Notes: generated by a model not told the origin, from the sequence alone. A stretch of DNA of 64,000 bases from DASUVM01 sp036378955 (GCA_036378955.1 DASUVM010000003.1:1-64000), one strand, 5' to 3'. Shown: positions 8,269-17,790, counted from the first letter of the stretch. Numbers and translations: made by a program.

Positions 8269-8367
8269 ATATACTCCGTCTCTTGCCGTTAAGTCAGCAT
8301 TTATGGTTCATTCAAACAATTCTTTCTTACTAGAAAGTTTTGAGTAAGTACTTTTATTATACCATGC

Positions 8368-8373
8368 TATACT
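8368..8373 (+). promoter_or_regulatory. -10 box of the DedA gene
   Basis: TATACT ends four bases before ATG 8378 and seven before ATG 8381. This spacing implies a leaderless message starting at or near the second ATG. No convincing -35 is seen. Confidence 0.5.
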
Positions 8374-8377
8374 ACTC

Positions 8378-9010
8378 ATGATGTTAGAATTCGATCTTGA
8401 AAGCATAGGCCTACTTGGCATCGCCATTATTATTTTTATAGAGAGCGCCTTTCCCTTCGGCTTCATCTTGCCCGGCGATACCCTGCTCTTTGCCGCCGGT
8501 ATTCTGGCCGCTAAAGGCCACTTTGGCCTCATTGCCCTCATGATAGTAGTGTTTACAACAACCGTTGCCGGCGTCACCATTGGCTATTTCAGCGGCAAGC
8601 AAGTTGGTAAGCGTTTATTTAACAAAGAAGATGCCATGATTTTTCGGCGCGAATACGTTGAATCGGCCAAAAAGTTCTATGAACGCCACGGCGGCAAAGC
8701 CGTTATTTTAGGCCGCTTCGTGCCAGCCGTGCGCTCTTTTGTGCCGCTAGTAGCCGGCATTGCCCACATGAATTACAAAAAATTCATGTTTTATAACATT
8801 ATTGGCGGCCTTATTTGGGCAACCACCATTCCCCTGCTCGGTTTTTACGCCGGTGGCTGGCTTGAATCTCGCGGCATTAACGTTGACCACCTGATTCTAC
8901 CGATTATAGCCGTTATCATCTTGCTTTCTTTGCTGGGGCCAATGGTGCATGCTTTGCATGATCCGGTTTCAAGAGAGAAATTGTTAAGAAAATTACGTTT
9001 GAGAAAATAG
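8378..9010 (+). CDS. DedA-family membrane protein
   Basis: 210 residues (209 if translation starts at the second ATG). It has the DedA/SNARE-associated signature: a re-entrant N-terminal segment IESAFPFGFILPGDTLLFAAG, then GRFVPAVRSFVPLVAGIAHMNYKKF, then two or three C-terminal membrane helices. DedA proteins are lipid flippases or transporters needed for envelope homeostasis. The Arg of GRFVP and the acidic residue in the N-terminal loop, both needed in characterised DedA proteins, are present. It is a single gene, convergent with the next one. Confidence 0.88.
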   Translation: MMLEFDLESIGLLGIAIIIFIESAFPFGFILPGDTLLFAAGILAAKGHFGLIALMIVVFTTTVAGVTIGYFSGKQVGKRLFNKEDAMIFRREYVESAKKFYERHGGKAVILGRFVPAVRSFVPLVAGIAHMNYKKFMFYNIIGGLIWATTIPLLGFYAGGWLESRGINVDHLILPIIAVIILLSLLGPMVHALHDPVSREKLLRKLRLRK

Positions 9011-9031
9011 CGCCCTAAACTATTGCTCAGT

Positions 9032-9613
9032 TTAGAGGCTTTTGTCTTTATCGATCTCTTTTTGAACTAATTCTCGTAAAATTTCTGCTTTGGTCTTGTT
9101 TTCTTTTACAGATACCCATCGAAGATAATTGTAAATTGGTCGGTCGATAAAAAAATTAAACCGAAGATCTTTATTCTCTATTATGTTTTCTGTGAGGAAC
9201 TTTTCGATAATTTCTTTCAAATTGTTTCTGTTATAAGCTTGTATCTGGGCATTTGCTTCAGGTATTCCTGATGCAAACACAGACTCATTGGCAGATTCAT
9301 TATGCAAAAGCAGCACCGGTTTCTTCAGGTGAACAGCGAGCGCAACCTGGTAGCCAACACCGAAGCTCTGAGTACTTGTTTCAGCAATAAATACATCTGC
9401 CCTGGTAATGGCCTCGATTGTATCCTTATAGACAACGGGCCAATCCACATCTGTTATTTTGTTCTTTCTCTCTTCTGCATAGATTGGCTCAAGCCAATCT
9501 AGCGCTAATGTGTGTCCATTCTCATGGATTATAGTGACAAACTGACGTAGCTCTTCAATTCGTTCTGTAATATCTTTGCGTGAAGCAACGAAGTAGACAA
9601 TCATAATCTTCAC
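9032..9613 (-). CDS. nucleoside 2-deoxyribosyltransferase-like protein with ribbon-helix-helix tail
   Basis: 193 residues. Residues 1-140 have the deoxyribosyltransferase/Rossmann-like pattern: MIVYFVASRKD at the start, ADVFIAETSTQSFGVGYQVALAV in the middle and KKPVLLLHNE after it. The E-x8-G-x-E/Q arrangement resembles the catalytic and base-binding segment. Residues about 150-190 (FNFFIDRPIYNYLRWVSV, KAEILRELVQKEID) look like a ribbon-helix-helix DNA-binding or dimerisation fold. The fusion suggests either self-regulation or a base-sensing regulator. ATG nested three codons into the frame, with TAAAGT seven bases before it, may be the true leaderless start. It is divergent from the HAD/phosphoribosyltransferase pair. 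Confidence 0.65.
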   Translation of the reverse strand: MKIMIVYFVASRKDITERIEELRQFVTIIHENGHTLALDWLEPIYAEERKNKITDVDWPVVYKDTIEAITRADVFIAETSTQSFGVGYQVALAVHLKKPVLLLHNESANESVFASGIPEANAQIQAYNRNNLKEIIEKFLTENIIENKDLRFNFFIDRPIYNYLRWVSVKENKTKAEILRELVQKEIDKDKSL

Positions 9614-9688
9614 TTTATCACATAAAATAATAATGTCTAATATATAGATATTGACAGATGATATAAATTTATTTTAGTATTTAATTCT

Positions 9689-10402
9689 ATGTATAATGTG
9701 AGTATAACTATCGACTCCAGAGATATCGAGATTGTTAGCTTTGATATGTGGCTTACAATCATCAACACAAACACTATTTTTGGCAGTACTAGAAAAGAGA
9801 TGATTTACAAAAAAATTGCGGCCAAGAACGGCCATTTAAACAAAACTGCTTTTGAAAAAGCTTTTGAAGCCATGAAGCGAGAGACGGAACTTGCGAGTGA
9901 GAGCAGCGGTCATCATATAGATCTTGAAGCTCGTATCAATGACTTGCTGAGACGGCTCAACCTCGCAAGTTTACCAAAAGAACAACTGCTAGAAATCGAA
10001 AGAGAACAAGATAAATTAGCAAGAAAATATATCCCACCACTTTTGAGTGCAAAGACACCTCTTTTGTTTAGGAATATAATAGAAAGTGGTAGAAGAATTG
10101 CAATCATTAGTAATACGGGGATGTTAACAAGCGATCACGTGAGATATTATTTGAACAAACATGGGTTAGATAAATTCATTTCATTTGAAGTTTACTCCGA
10201 TGAAACAGGCTACACTAAGCCGAGTAAACATGCTTACGATAAGCTACTTGGCTTGACAAATATAAAACCTCAACATATCGTTCACATTGGTGATAACGAG
10301 AATGCCGACTTTAAAGGCGCAGTTGATTGTCACTTCCAATCATGCCTAACTCAATTGACTGATGAAGGCGTTCCTTTAATAAATAATCTACTGAGGCTAT
10401 AA
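9689..10402 (+). CDS. HAD-superfamily hydrolase with DxW motif I
   Basis: 237 residues. Motif I is IVSFDMWLTII with nucleophile Asp19, but the second Asp of DxD is Trp21, as in some haloacid-dehalogenase-like subfamilies. Motif II is IISNTG, motif III the Lys in GYTKPSK, and motif IV HIGDNENADFKGA. The helical cap spans about 30-110. Loss of the second Asp weakens the case for a simple phosphatase. It lies four bases before a phosphoribosyltransferase-like gene, which strongly suggests co-translation and a nucleotide or nucleoside-phosphate substrate. A TATAAT at 9692-9697 lies inside the 5' end, so the start could be later than ATG 9689. Confidence 0.72.
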   Translation: MYNVSITIDSRDIEIVSFDMWLTIINTNTIFGSTRKEMIYKKIAAKNGHLNKTAFEKAFEAMKRETELASESSGHHIDLEARINDLLRRLNLASLPKEQLLEIEREQDKLARKYIPPLLSAKTPLLFRNIIESGRRIAIISNTGMLTSDHVRYYLNKHGLDKFISFEVYSDETGYTKPSKHAYDKLLGLTNIKPQHIVHIGDNENADFKGAVDCHFQSCLTQLTDEGVPLINNLLRL

Positions 10403-10406
10403 AAAA

Positions 10407-11249
10407 ATGATAAAGCACACCTTCGGCCTATACGCCCTTAATAAGCAACTTGAAACAGAATCGCAGTTCAGTTTAGAGGATTACAGTAAGTTTAAATATG
10501 GTGATGGCAGCGTGGCAAAACAATATGCGGCCGAGCTTGCTAGTTTTTTGCAAAAGAATACACTTTTGAAGCATAAAAAATACTGTCTGACAGGATCTGC
10601 ATATCATAATACCCCCACAGCAGCAACATCCATAGCAAAGAATCTATTCAATATTTTAAAATCACATGGTGTTGATATCATTTACACACCGCTTAAGTGT
10701 CAAGCCTACGCAAAAGACTACAGCAGCATGGACTTCGGCCAACGTGCAAATTTGCTTGCCGACAATAAACTCGCTATTGACACGACTAGCGTAAACGAGA
10801 GGCGTAGTCTTATTGTTATTGATGATATTCGCATCACAGGGCTTCATGAGCTTGCTATTGAAAATTTTTTACTAAACCAGAATATCGAAGAAGTAATTTT
10901 CGGCTATGTAATCATGCTACTTGACACCTCAATCTTTAAGAATCCTAAGTTGGAGCATGCTATTAACCACATGTATGTTGACCATTTAGACGAGCTAGCC
11001 CACATAGTACGCAAAGAAGAATTTAACCCTAACGCACGTATCTGTAAGTTTATTTTAAGTGCCCCAACATCAGAATTAGAAGAGTTTTTAAGGGACATTC
11101 CTTCAGAAAAACTACAGCTCCTCATAAATCTTATTGAACAAGACGGGTATCATTTGCTCGATATATACCGGCAATCATATTCAATCATGAAAGCATATGC
11201 TTTGAGAAGCCTCGGCCCAGTCAAGGCGAGCAATATGCTTGTTGCCTAG
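10407..11249 (+). CDS. phosphoribosyltransferase-like protein
   Basis: 280 residues. The PRPP-binding signature appears as SLIVIDDIRITGLHE near residue 140 (hydrophobic strand, Asp-Asp, then TG), and an earlier CLTGSAYHNTPTAATSIA segment fits the PPi loop/hood region. Such PRTase-like proteins paired with HAD enzymes also occur in tellurite-resistance-type biosynthetic operons, where the product is thought to be a modified nucleoside. That parallel is inference. The last about 90 residues are helical and unassigned. It directly follows the HAD gene and shares the cluster with a deoxyribosyltransferase-like gene. Confidence 0.65.
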   Translation: MIKHTFGLYALNKQLETESQFSLEDYSKFKYGDGSVAKQYAAELASFLQKNTLLKHKKYCLTGSAYHNTPTAATSIAKNLFNILKSHGVDIIYTPLKCQAYAKDYSSMDFGQRANLLADNKLAIDTTSVNERRSLIVIDDIRITGLHELAIENFLLNQNIEEVIFGYVIMLLDTSIFKNPKLEHAINHMYVDHLDELAHIVRKEEFNPNARICKFILSAPTSELEEFLRDIPSEKLQLLINLIEQDGYHLLDIYRQSYSIMKAYALRSLGPVKASNMLVA

Positions 11250-11259
11250 CATGCAATAA

Positions 11260-11288
11260 TTGTGAGATAGGTCATATATGTGTATAAT
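11260..11288 (+). promoter_or_regulatory. sigma70-type promoter of the 164-aa gene
   Basis: -35 TTGTGA (11260-11265), 17-bp spacer, -10 TATAAT (11283-11288). The transcript would have a leader of about 22 nt carrying GGAG 7 bases before ATG 11317. Confidence 0.7.
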
Positions 11289-11316
11289 ATACTCATGTAG
11301 CTAATGGAGCATACTT

Positions 11317-11811
11317 ATGGATCTCTCTGTTCACATTGTCGGTCAAGATAGTAGTTCTGAAGCAATAGCGGCTCGGCTGAAGGGCCTGGGCATAAATGTA
11401 GACCAATTGCATGGCGATTATTCTGTGCTCTACAATACATATCAAAATGTTTTTGAGAGTTTTCACAAAATTACCACCGCCGATGTTGTGCTGATTGGTA
11501 GCCAAGTAACGCCCGATAACGTACTCGAGGTGCTCTATGCAGTTCTTAAAAACAAGCCAATTGTAACAAACGGCACTGCTAGCTGTGCCGATGGTGTTGA
11601 TAATTTCAGCAAAGAAATAATTAACAAATCGTTAGCACATTTTTATGCAAAAGATATAACAAAAATCGACGAAGCCCAGCTGCGTCATTTTTTAACTGAA
11701 ACAGCCAGCCAAGCTGTTAATTACCAGCTACAATCATACCAAGCAGCGCTCATTCGCGCCCGCGTGCGCGCCTTTTTTAGGGTCGCCGTTAGCCCTACTG
11801 TAATGGCTTAG
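11317..11811 (+). CDS. hypothetical Rossmann-like protein, 164 aa
   Basis: A soluble alpha/beta protein starting MDLSVHIVGQD, with a central TTADVVLIGSQVTPDNVLEV and NKPIVTNG. The order of strand, acidic turn and second strand recalls nucleoside deoxyribosyltransferase-like or sirtuin/SLOG-like Rossmann folds, but I see no diagnostic catalytic motif. ATG 11317 is supported by GGAG seven bases upstream and by a good promoter. It follows the HAD/PRTase genes but has its own promoter. Confidence 0.55.
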   Translation: MDLSVHIVGQDSSSEAIAARLKGLGINVDQLHGDYSVLYNTYQNVFESFHKITTADVVLIGSQVTPDNVLEVLYAVLKNKPIVTNGTASCADGVDNFSKEIINKSLAHFYAKDITKIDEAQLRHFLTETASQAVNYQLQSYQAALIRARVRAFFRVAVSPTVMA

Positions 11812-11840
11812 CATCTACTCGCTAATATAATCTGATGTTG

Positions 11841-12173
11841 TTAAGCTGCTTTGGCTGAACGTGATCGTGAACGGCCTGGCTTGCTATATTGGCGCTTAAC
11901 CAATAAATAGACATCAACAGCCATAATTATGAGCAGTATCGTTCCCGCAATAGAGCCGAAAAGCGACAGCATCGGCAGCATATGGATAGCAAAAGGGTCA
12001 TTGGCCGTAGCGGGATTCGATATAACAAAAATATTACGTATAAATTCATACACAGTGACAAAGATAAGAAAAATAGCTAAAGGTATACGCGTGGGTTCTT
12101 TGATATAAATATAGCCAACGCCACCAAAAAGAACATTTAAAATTACTGCGAGAATGGTTTTTTTCATAATCAT
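11841..12173 (-). CDS. small membrane protein, TM2-like
   Basis: 110 residues from ATG 12173; the upstream 38 codons of the open frame look noncoding. Two or three hydrophobic segments are present: ILAVILNVLFGGVGYIYI, IPLAIFLIFVTVYEF and IAGTILLIIMAVDVYLL. The first with its glycines resembles the TM2-domain hairpin (GGxGxxYxG-type). The tail is Arg/Ser-rich. The -10 box TACAAT ends seven bases before the ATG, so the message is probably leaderless. Function unknown. Confidence 0.65.
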   Translation of the reverse strand: MIMKKTILAVILNVLFGGVGYIYIKEPTRIPLAIFLIFVTVYEFIRNIFVISNPATANDPFAIHMLPMLSLFGSIAGTILLIIMAVDVYLLVKRQYSKPGRSRSRSAKAA

Positions 12174-12180
12174 GTTGTTT

Positions 12181-12186
12181 ATTGTA
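12181..12186 (-). promoter_or_regulatory. -10 box, leaderless start at 12173
   Basis: TACAAT on the minus strand, seven bases before ATG 12173. This spacing places the transcript start at the start codon. Confidence 0.55.
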
Positions 12187-12342
12187 CTCCGTGCATCTGC
12201 CTCAGTAACAAGGCAATGTGGTGAATGTATCAAAAGTTCCCTCGGCTTACCATAGTTTGCCGACCAAATAATGCTGCGGATAAACATGCGCTTACCCCTA
12301 TCACGCTCCTAAAATCATCTATTAGCCAAGGAATACGCCAGG

Positions 12343-14898
12343 CTAGCTACCTTGAGTTTTTGCTGATTTTAGCAGCTCCCATTGGCGGTCTCTTAGCATG
12401 CGAGCAGCTTGTCGCCGGGCGCTTCGTTGTTCTTTTGGGTCTAGTAACGACTTTACTAGCACGCTTTTACCTTGAATCGTACTGTTTAACGCCTCGTTTG
12501 TGGCACTTGCACTCGTTAATGTTTTACTTGTTCGTGCGATTTCTTGCCGTAAAGCCGAAAAAGTAGCTGCATCAATCGGTTCATCAAACGATGCAAATGA
12601 TTCATAGGCCAACAGGCCGCTTAACAGCCTAGGCGAGATTGGTTCAGCCACGACTTTTTTTCGTAGGCCATCTACTGCTCGCACCAGCCCTAGGCCAAGA
12701 CGCTTTCTTTGATGAATAGCAGCCCCTCCTAGTGCCAGGCCGCCCAATGCCGCCAGTGGTTCCCACGGAAAAGGATAGTGTTTGGCACGGTCGAATTCAC
12801 TGACATTTCCGTAGTACACATCGGCCAGCTCTTGTTGCGAAGTATCGGGTAGGCCAACATCGGCCAGCGTTGCGCCTGGCGGCAATGACGAAGTAGCATC
12901 TATATGCGGCTTATCTTCAGTTGCCAGCCAAGCGTGAGGCACAAGAACGTGCTCTTCCCTCGAGGTCTCGGTATCATGCACTGCATAACCTTCTACGTAC
13001 GCCATATTGTCATCATGTGCCACAGAATTATTGAGCGCAACCACTTTTGCACTGACATCACAGTTGGCTACACCATCAGGCTGATAGATCTTTTTTGCTA
13101 AATTGGCCGCATTGGCGCCTTCTAGCATGTGTTTAAGTGGCTCGCCGGCATTATACGGCACATCATTACTTAATTGTTCGGCAAGCTCTTCAGCAGACAC
13201 GTCGAAGCGAAGTGTCGTGTCTTCGTCGGGCGTATGCTCGCCATAGACGGTAATGGGGCGATGCGGTATCGCTATGCCGCTGCCTTCTGCAGCTATCAGC
13301 TTATATACAACCCGCACGCGAGTTGCCCCTTTGGTGTCTACTTTTATAAACGGTAGGCTTTCGGCCGAATACAAAAGGTTATACGAAAGCACGTTACCTT
13401 CATCGTCGGTCACTTGCAGGGCAGCTAGGCGGGTGTGCTCTTTTATTGGGATATTCACCACACCCCCGTCATCTACACTTCTCATGATGGTTGCTTCAAT
13501 ATAATCTTTTGCAGGCGCGTCTACCAGCTTATCTGGAACGTCATACACAACCCCATCTACATCAAACCATTCAAGCGTATCACCATTGATATCACTGACG
13601 GCGCTTTGAGCATAGTAGCCCTCAATCGAAGCGTTACCGTGAGCACGCACAGATAAGCCTGGTAGAGTTTCGTTTTCACCTTGAGCCATCGATAGTGCAG
13701 CAGCGCTGAGAAGGCTACCGACCGCTCCCGCGCCCATGCGCCTAAAAAGCCGTGCAGTTTCTCTACGACTAGGCCCCAAGCCCGGTGATTTTAGGTGATC
13801 ACGCCGCTGTATTGGCTGATCAGAGAGCGCTTGCCGTTTGCCAATACTTTGCCAAGCCAATGCTAGCACTGAAAGATTGTCGTACGAACCGGTATCTAAG
13901 CGTTGGGCGATTTCTTTCTCACAACCAGGGCTCAGTGGTGCGAGCGAAGCAATTGGCTGAATCTGGTTTGCATCGGTTCTATGACTCTCCATAGAAATCA
14001 TCGGCCCAATCACTTGGGGTGAACGGTTCACTTTTACAATGTCAAATTCACCATTCTCGTCGAACCCACTCACCTGTATTCGGCTATCTACGATGAGCTC
14101 TTGCCTCAACAGCTCTCCTATTGCCTGCTGCGCCATTGGCGTATAAAGGCTACTGGCGACCGAGGGGTAAATAGCCGCCACTTTTTGTAGTAATTTTCGA
14201 TGAACATCGCCGGCGGCTATCTTGTCTAACTGCTCTTTTGTAACATAGATGGCTTTTGTGCCTTCAGGGTAAGGAATCTTACAGCTATAGCCCTTTATGT
14301 CTTTTATGAGCTGTGCTACGTCTACGGCATCAGCAGCCTCGGTTTTTGGGTCTAAAGGCATAATTGTGGCATCGACCGTTGTCTGCGAAAGCAGATGAAG
14401 CACCTTGCTTAGCGATTCGTCGCTGTAGCCAATCGGCCCGGTTTTACCTTCGCTCGAAGGTGGATGAATAAATCCAATAACCCGACCTTTTTGAAAGGTA
14501 GCACTTTCTCGTTGGGCATAGAGATATTGCAATCTGTAATCGTCTATGTAATACGTTGTCGTTAAGCGTTTTTGACGCCGTCTATTAATAACTGCCGCCG
14601 TCTCTGCCATATACATACCAAAAGCAATGCCGTTAAGTAACATGTTAGCTGATCCCACGACATTCCCTAGCGCAAACCCTCCATAACTCATTGAGGCTAA
14701 TATGCTAATATTGGAGGCCAGCAGCATGTCGAGTGAATCACGCTTCGCTTTTCTCATCGTCTCTAGATGGCGGTTAATGTCACCCGCAAGACCCGTCAGT
14801 TCTTCAGCATCAGTAGGCAGCAGCTCTGCCTCGTGCGAAGCTTTGGCTAGCCATTCAAACGACTGCTCATGTGCCGGTCGGCTTTCTGGTGATGTCAT
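12343..14898 (-). CDS. multidomain membrane protein with extracellular transglutaminase-like domain
   Basis: 851 residues from ATG 14898; the frame extends to TTG 14913 but that overlaps the uvrA stop. Topology: two membrane helices at about 60-103, a cytoplasmic domain to about 385, a third helix at about 388-405 preceded by SRRETARLFRR (Tat-like), an outer domain at 406-710, a fourth helix at about 712-730 and a helical tail. In the outer domain GVANCDVSAKVVALNN (Cys613), VPHAWLAT (His655) and HIDATSSLPPG (Asp667) match the order and spacing of the transglutaminase-like Cys-His-Asp triad. Such domains act as proteases, amidases or cross-linkers at the cell surface. The gene follows uvrA by 7 bp, probably in one transcript, although the functions differ. 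Confidence 0.65.
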   Translation of the reverse strand: MTSPESRPAHEQSFEWLAKASHEAELLPTDAEELTGLAGDINRHLETMRKAKRDSLDMLLASNISILASMSYGGFALGNVVGSANMLLNGIAFGMYMAETAAVINRRRQKRLTTTYYIDDYRLQYLYAQRESATFQKGRVIGFIHPPSSEGKTGPIGYSDESLSKVLHLLSQTTVDATIMPLDPKTEAADAVDVAQLIKDIKGYSCKIPYPEGTKAIYVTKEQLDKIAAGDVHRKLLQKVAAIYPSVASSLYTPMAQQAIGELLRQELIVDSRIQVSGFDENGEFDIVKVNRSPQVIGPMISMESHRTDANQIQPIASLAPLSPGCEKEIAQRLDTGSYDNLSVLALAWQSIGKRQALSDQPIQRRDHLKSPGLGPSRRETARLFRRMGAGAVGSLLSAAALSMAQGENETLPGLSVRAHGNASIEGYYAQSAVSDINGDTLEWFDVDGVVYDVPDKLVDAPAKDYIEATIMRSVDDGGVVNIPIKEHTRLAALQVTDDEGNVLSYNLLYSAESLPFIKVDTKGATRVRVVYKLIAAEGSGIAIPHRPITVYGEHTPDEDTTLRFDVSAEELAEQLSNDVPYNAGEPLKHMLEGANAANLAKKIYQPDGVANCDVSAKVVALNNSVAHDDNMAYVEGYAVHDTETSREEHVLVPHAWLATEDKPHIDATSSLPPGATLADVGLPDTSQQELADVYYGNVSEFDRAKHYPFPWEPLAALGGLALGGAAIHQRKRLGLGLVRAVDGLRKKVVAEPISPRLLSGLLAYESFASFDEPIDAATFSALRQEIARTSKTLTSASATNEALNSTIQGKSVLVKSLLDPKEQRSARRQAARMLRDRQWELLKSAKTQGS

Positions 14899-14905
14899 AG
14901 TTACA

Positions 14906-17716
14906 TTAAGCAAGCAGCGGAGCGAGATATGTGCCAGTATATGAAGTTTTGGCTTTAACTATTATTTCTGGTGTGCCTTCGGCAATCACTTGGCCACCAG
15001 CCTCGCCACCCTCAGGGCCCATGTCGATCAGGTGATCGGCAGATTTTATAACATCGAGGTTGTGTTCAATAATAACCATGCTGTTGCCAGTATTCACTAA
15101 CGCTTGCAGCACATGCAGCAGCTTTTTTACATCGGCACTGTGCAGGCCGGTGGTTGGTTCGTCAAGAATATAAAGCGTACGGCCGGTTGCACGGCGACTG
15201 AGCTCGCTGGCGAGCTTAATGCGCTGCGCCTCGCCACCGCTAAAGGTTGTTGCTGGCTGGCCAAGCTTAATGTAGCCTAGGCCAACTTCAACCAATGTGT
15301 CCATTTTGCGCGCTACGGCTGGTACGTTTTTAAAGAATTCGGCAGCAGCTTCAACTGTCATGTCAAGCACATCTGAAATGGTTTTGCCTTTATAAAGAAT
15401 TTCGAGCGCTTCGCGGTTATAACGCTTGCCTTTACACACTTCACAGGTAACATACACATCGGGCAAAAAGTGCATTTCAATTTTAATCACGCCGTCGCCC
15501 TGGCAGTTTTCGCAGCGGCCACCCTTTACGTTAAAGCTAAACCGCCCCGCTTTGTAACCCCGAATATTCGCTTCAGGCGTGCTAGCAAATAATTCACGAA
15601 TTGGTGTGAACACGCCGGTATAAGTGGCCGGGTTCGAGCGCGGCGTGCGGCCAATTGCCGATTGATCAATGACAATCACTTTATCGAGCTGCTCAATGCC
15701 TTCAATGCTGTCGTGCTTGCCAGGAACATCGTGTGCACGATGCAGGCGGTTGGCGAGGGCTTTGGCAAGAATGTCGTTCACCAAGGTTGATTTGCCTGAA
15801 CCGCTGACACCGCTCACCACCGTTAACTTACCGAGCGGCAGGGTAACATCAATATTCTTAAGATTATGCTCGCGAGCACCTTTCACGGTCAGCAACTTGC
15901 CGTTCCCTTCGCGGCGTTTCTTTGGCACCGCTATTTTCTCGGCACCGCTTAAATATCTACCAGTTGCGCTGGTTGGGTGTGCTGCGACTTCTTCGGGCGT
16001 ACCGTGTGCCACCACCTTGCCACCGTGTACGCCAGCGCCAGGGCCAATGTCGAGCAGGTAATCGGCTTCACGAATAGTGTCTTCATCGTGTTCTACCACC
16101 AGCACGGTGTTACCGAGGTCACGAAGGTGTTTTAACGTTTTAATTAAGCGGTCATTATCGCGCTGATGAAGGCCAATTGAAGGCTCGTCGAGCACATAAA
16201 GCACCCCTTGCAGGCCCGAGCCAATTTGCGTCGCCAGGCGAATGCGCTGGGCTTCGCCGCCCGACAGAGTGTTCGCCGCCCGCGATAGTGACAAATAGGT
16301 CAAACCCACATCGCGCATAAAACCAAGCCGCGCGGTAATTTCACGAAAGATCTGCTTTGAAATAAGCTGCTCTTGCTGGCTGAGCTCTAAGGTTTCAAAA
16401 AGAGTCAGGGCGTCTGCGACACTTAAAAAGCAGATGTCCATAATTGAAAAACCGTGTACCGTCACCGCCAACGCTTCGGGTTTCAGCCGTTTGCCGTGGC
16501 AAGCATGGCATTCACGCTCACGCATAAAGCGTTCGATGTCGCGGCGCATGAAATCACTGTCGGTTTCTTTATGGCGGCGCTCAAGGTTCGGAATAACACC
16601 TTCATAGGCGGTGTCAAAATAGCGGCCATTGCCAAGCGATACCGAATAGGCCTGGTTACCCGTGCCATACAACACCTTTTCAATCGCCTCTGGTGATAGC
16701 TCGCGCACCGGCACCTGCAAGCTAAAACCATGGCGCTCGGCCACTGCTGTCAGCTTTTTCATATACCAAGTGTCCATGTTAACCCGATTAAAGGGCCGAA
16801 TTGCACCCTCGGTAATTGTGAGATCAGGCGTAAACACCAAATCAGGGTCAACCTCAAGCCGTGCACCAAGGCCGGTACACACCGGGCAGGCACCGTGCGG
16901 TGAGTTAAAGCTAAATAGGCGCGGTGCCAGTTCAGGAATCGCCACATCGGGGTGATCAACACAGGCGTAGCGCTGGCTATAAAGTGATTCCTCTTCAGTG
17001 TCGGCATTCACCACCAGCAAGGCGCCTTCGGCAACCTCAAGCGCTTGCTCAACCGATTGGGTGATGCGGCTGCTATTTTCAGGGCTGTTCACCACACGGT
17101 CAACTACAATTTCAATGGTGTGTTTGTATTTTTTATCGAGCTCTGGCCATTCGTCGAGCGAATATATTACGCCGTCAACCCGAGCCCGGGCAAAGCCCGC
17201 TCGCTGATATTGCTCAGGAATATGGGCAAATTCGCCCTTTTTGTCGCTAATAACTGGCGCCAGAATCATCAGGCGCGCACCCTTGGGCTGGGTGAGCACC
17301 GAATCAACAATTGCCTGTGGGCTCCGCTTTTCAACCGGCTTGCCGCAAATTGGGCAGTGCGGCACACCAATGCGCGCAAATAAAAGCCGCAAATAATCGT
17401 AAATTTCGGTGACGGTGGCCACGGTTGAACGAGGGTTACGGCTGGTCGATTTTTGGTCGATTGAAATTGCCGGGCTCAGGCCGTCAATCTGGTCAACATC
17501 GGGCTTCTCCATCAGGCCCAAGAACTGCCGGGCATAGCTCGAAAGGCTCTCAACATAGCGCCGCTGGCCTTCGGCATAAATTGTGTCGAAAGCCAGGCTC
17601 GACTTGCCCGAACCGCTCAGGCCGGTAATTACCACTAGTTTGTCGCGCGGAATCTCAACATCAATATTTTTAAGATTATGCTCACGCGCGCCACGAACAA
17701 CCAGTAGCGAGCTCAT
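14906..17716 (-). CDS. uvrA: excinuclease ABC subunit A
   Basis: 936 residues from ATG 17716; the frame reaches further upstream but a G-rich Shine-Dalgarno lies before this ATG. UvrA is the damage-sensing ATPase dimer of nucleotide excision repair. Both ABC modules are visible: Walker A GLSGSGKS (about 32-39) and GVSGSGKST (second half), two signature segments TLSGGEAQRIRLA and TFSGGEAQRIKLA, and the zinc-finger cysteines around CPICGK, CHACHGKR and CENCQGDG. Length is that of a normal UvrA (about 940). It is followed by the membrane transglutaminase-like gene. A TATAAT box lies about 75 bp upstream. Confidence 0.97.
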   Translation of the reverse strand: MSSLLVVRGAREHNLKNIDVEIPRDKLVVITGLSGSGKSSLAFDTIYAEGQRRYVESLSSYARQFLGLMEKPDVDQIDGLSPAISIDQKSTSRNPRSTVATVTEIYDYLRLLFARIGVPHCPICGKPVEKRSPQAIVDSVLTQPKGARLMILAPVISDKKGEFAHIPEQYQRAGFARARVDGVIYSLDEWPELDKKYKHTIEIVVDRVVNSPENSSRITQSVEQALEVAEGALLVVNADTEEESLYSQRYACVDHPDVAIPELAPRLFSFNSPHGACPVCTGLGARLEVDPDLVFTPDLTITEGAIRPFNRVNMDTWYMKKLTAVAERHGFSLQVPVRELSPEAIEKVLYGTGNQAYSVSLGNGRYFDTAYEGVIPNLERRHKETDSDFMRRDIERFMRERECHACHGKRLKPEALAVTVHGFSIMDICFLSVADALTLFETLELSQQEQLISKQIFREITARLGFMRDVGLTYLSLSRAANTLSGGEAQRIRLATQIGSGLQGVLYVLDEPSIGLHQRDNDRLIKTLKHLRDLGNTVLVVEHDEDTIREADYLLDIGPGAGVHGGKVVAHGTPEEVAAHPTSATGRYLSGAEKIAVPKKRREGNGKLLTVKGAREHNLKNIDVTLPLGKLTVVSGVSGSGKSTLVNDILAKALANRLHRAHDVPGKHDSIEGIEQLDKVIVIDQSAIGRTPRSNPATYTGVFTPIRELFASTPEANIRGYKAGRFSFNVKGGRCENCQGDGVIKIEMHFLPDVYVTCEVCKGKRYNREALEILYKGKTISDVLDMTVEAAAEFFKNVPAVARKMDTLVEVGLGYIKLGQPATTFSGGEAQRIKLASELSRRATGRTLYILDEPTTGLHSADVKKLLHVLQALVNTGNSMVIIEHNLDVIKSADHLIDMGPEGGEAGGQVIAEGTPEIIVKAKTSYTGTYLAPLLA

Positions 17717-17790
17717 AGCGCCGCCCCTGCATTGAAACAAGGCCACAATTCAAAACCAGTAGCGTAATAAACTCTTGCCATATCTGTTCT

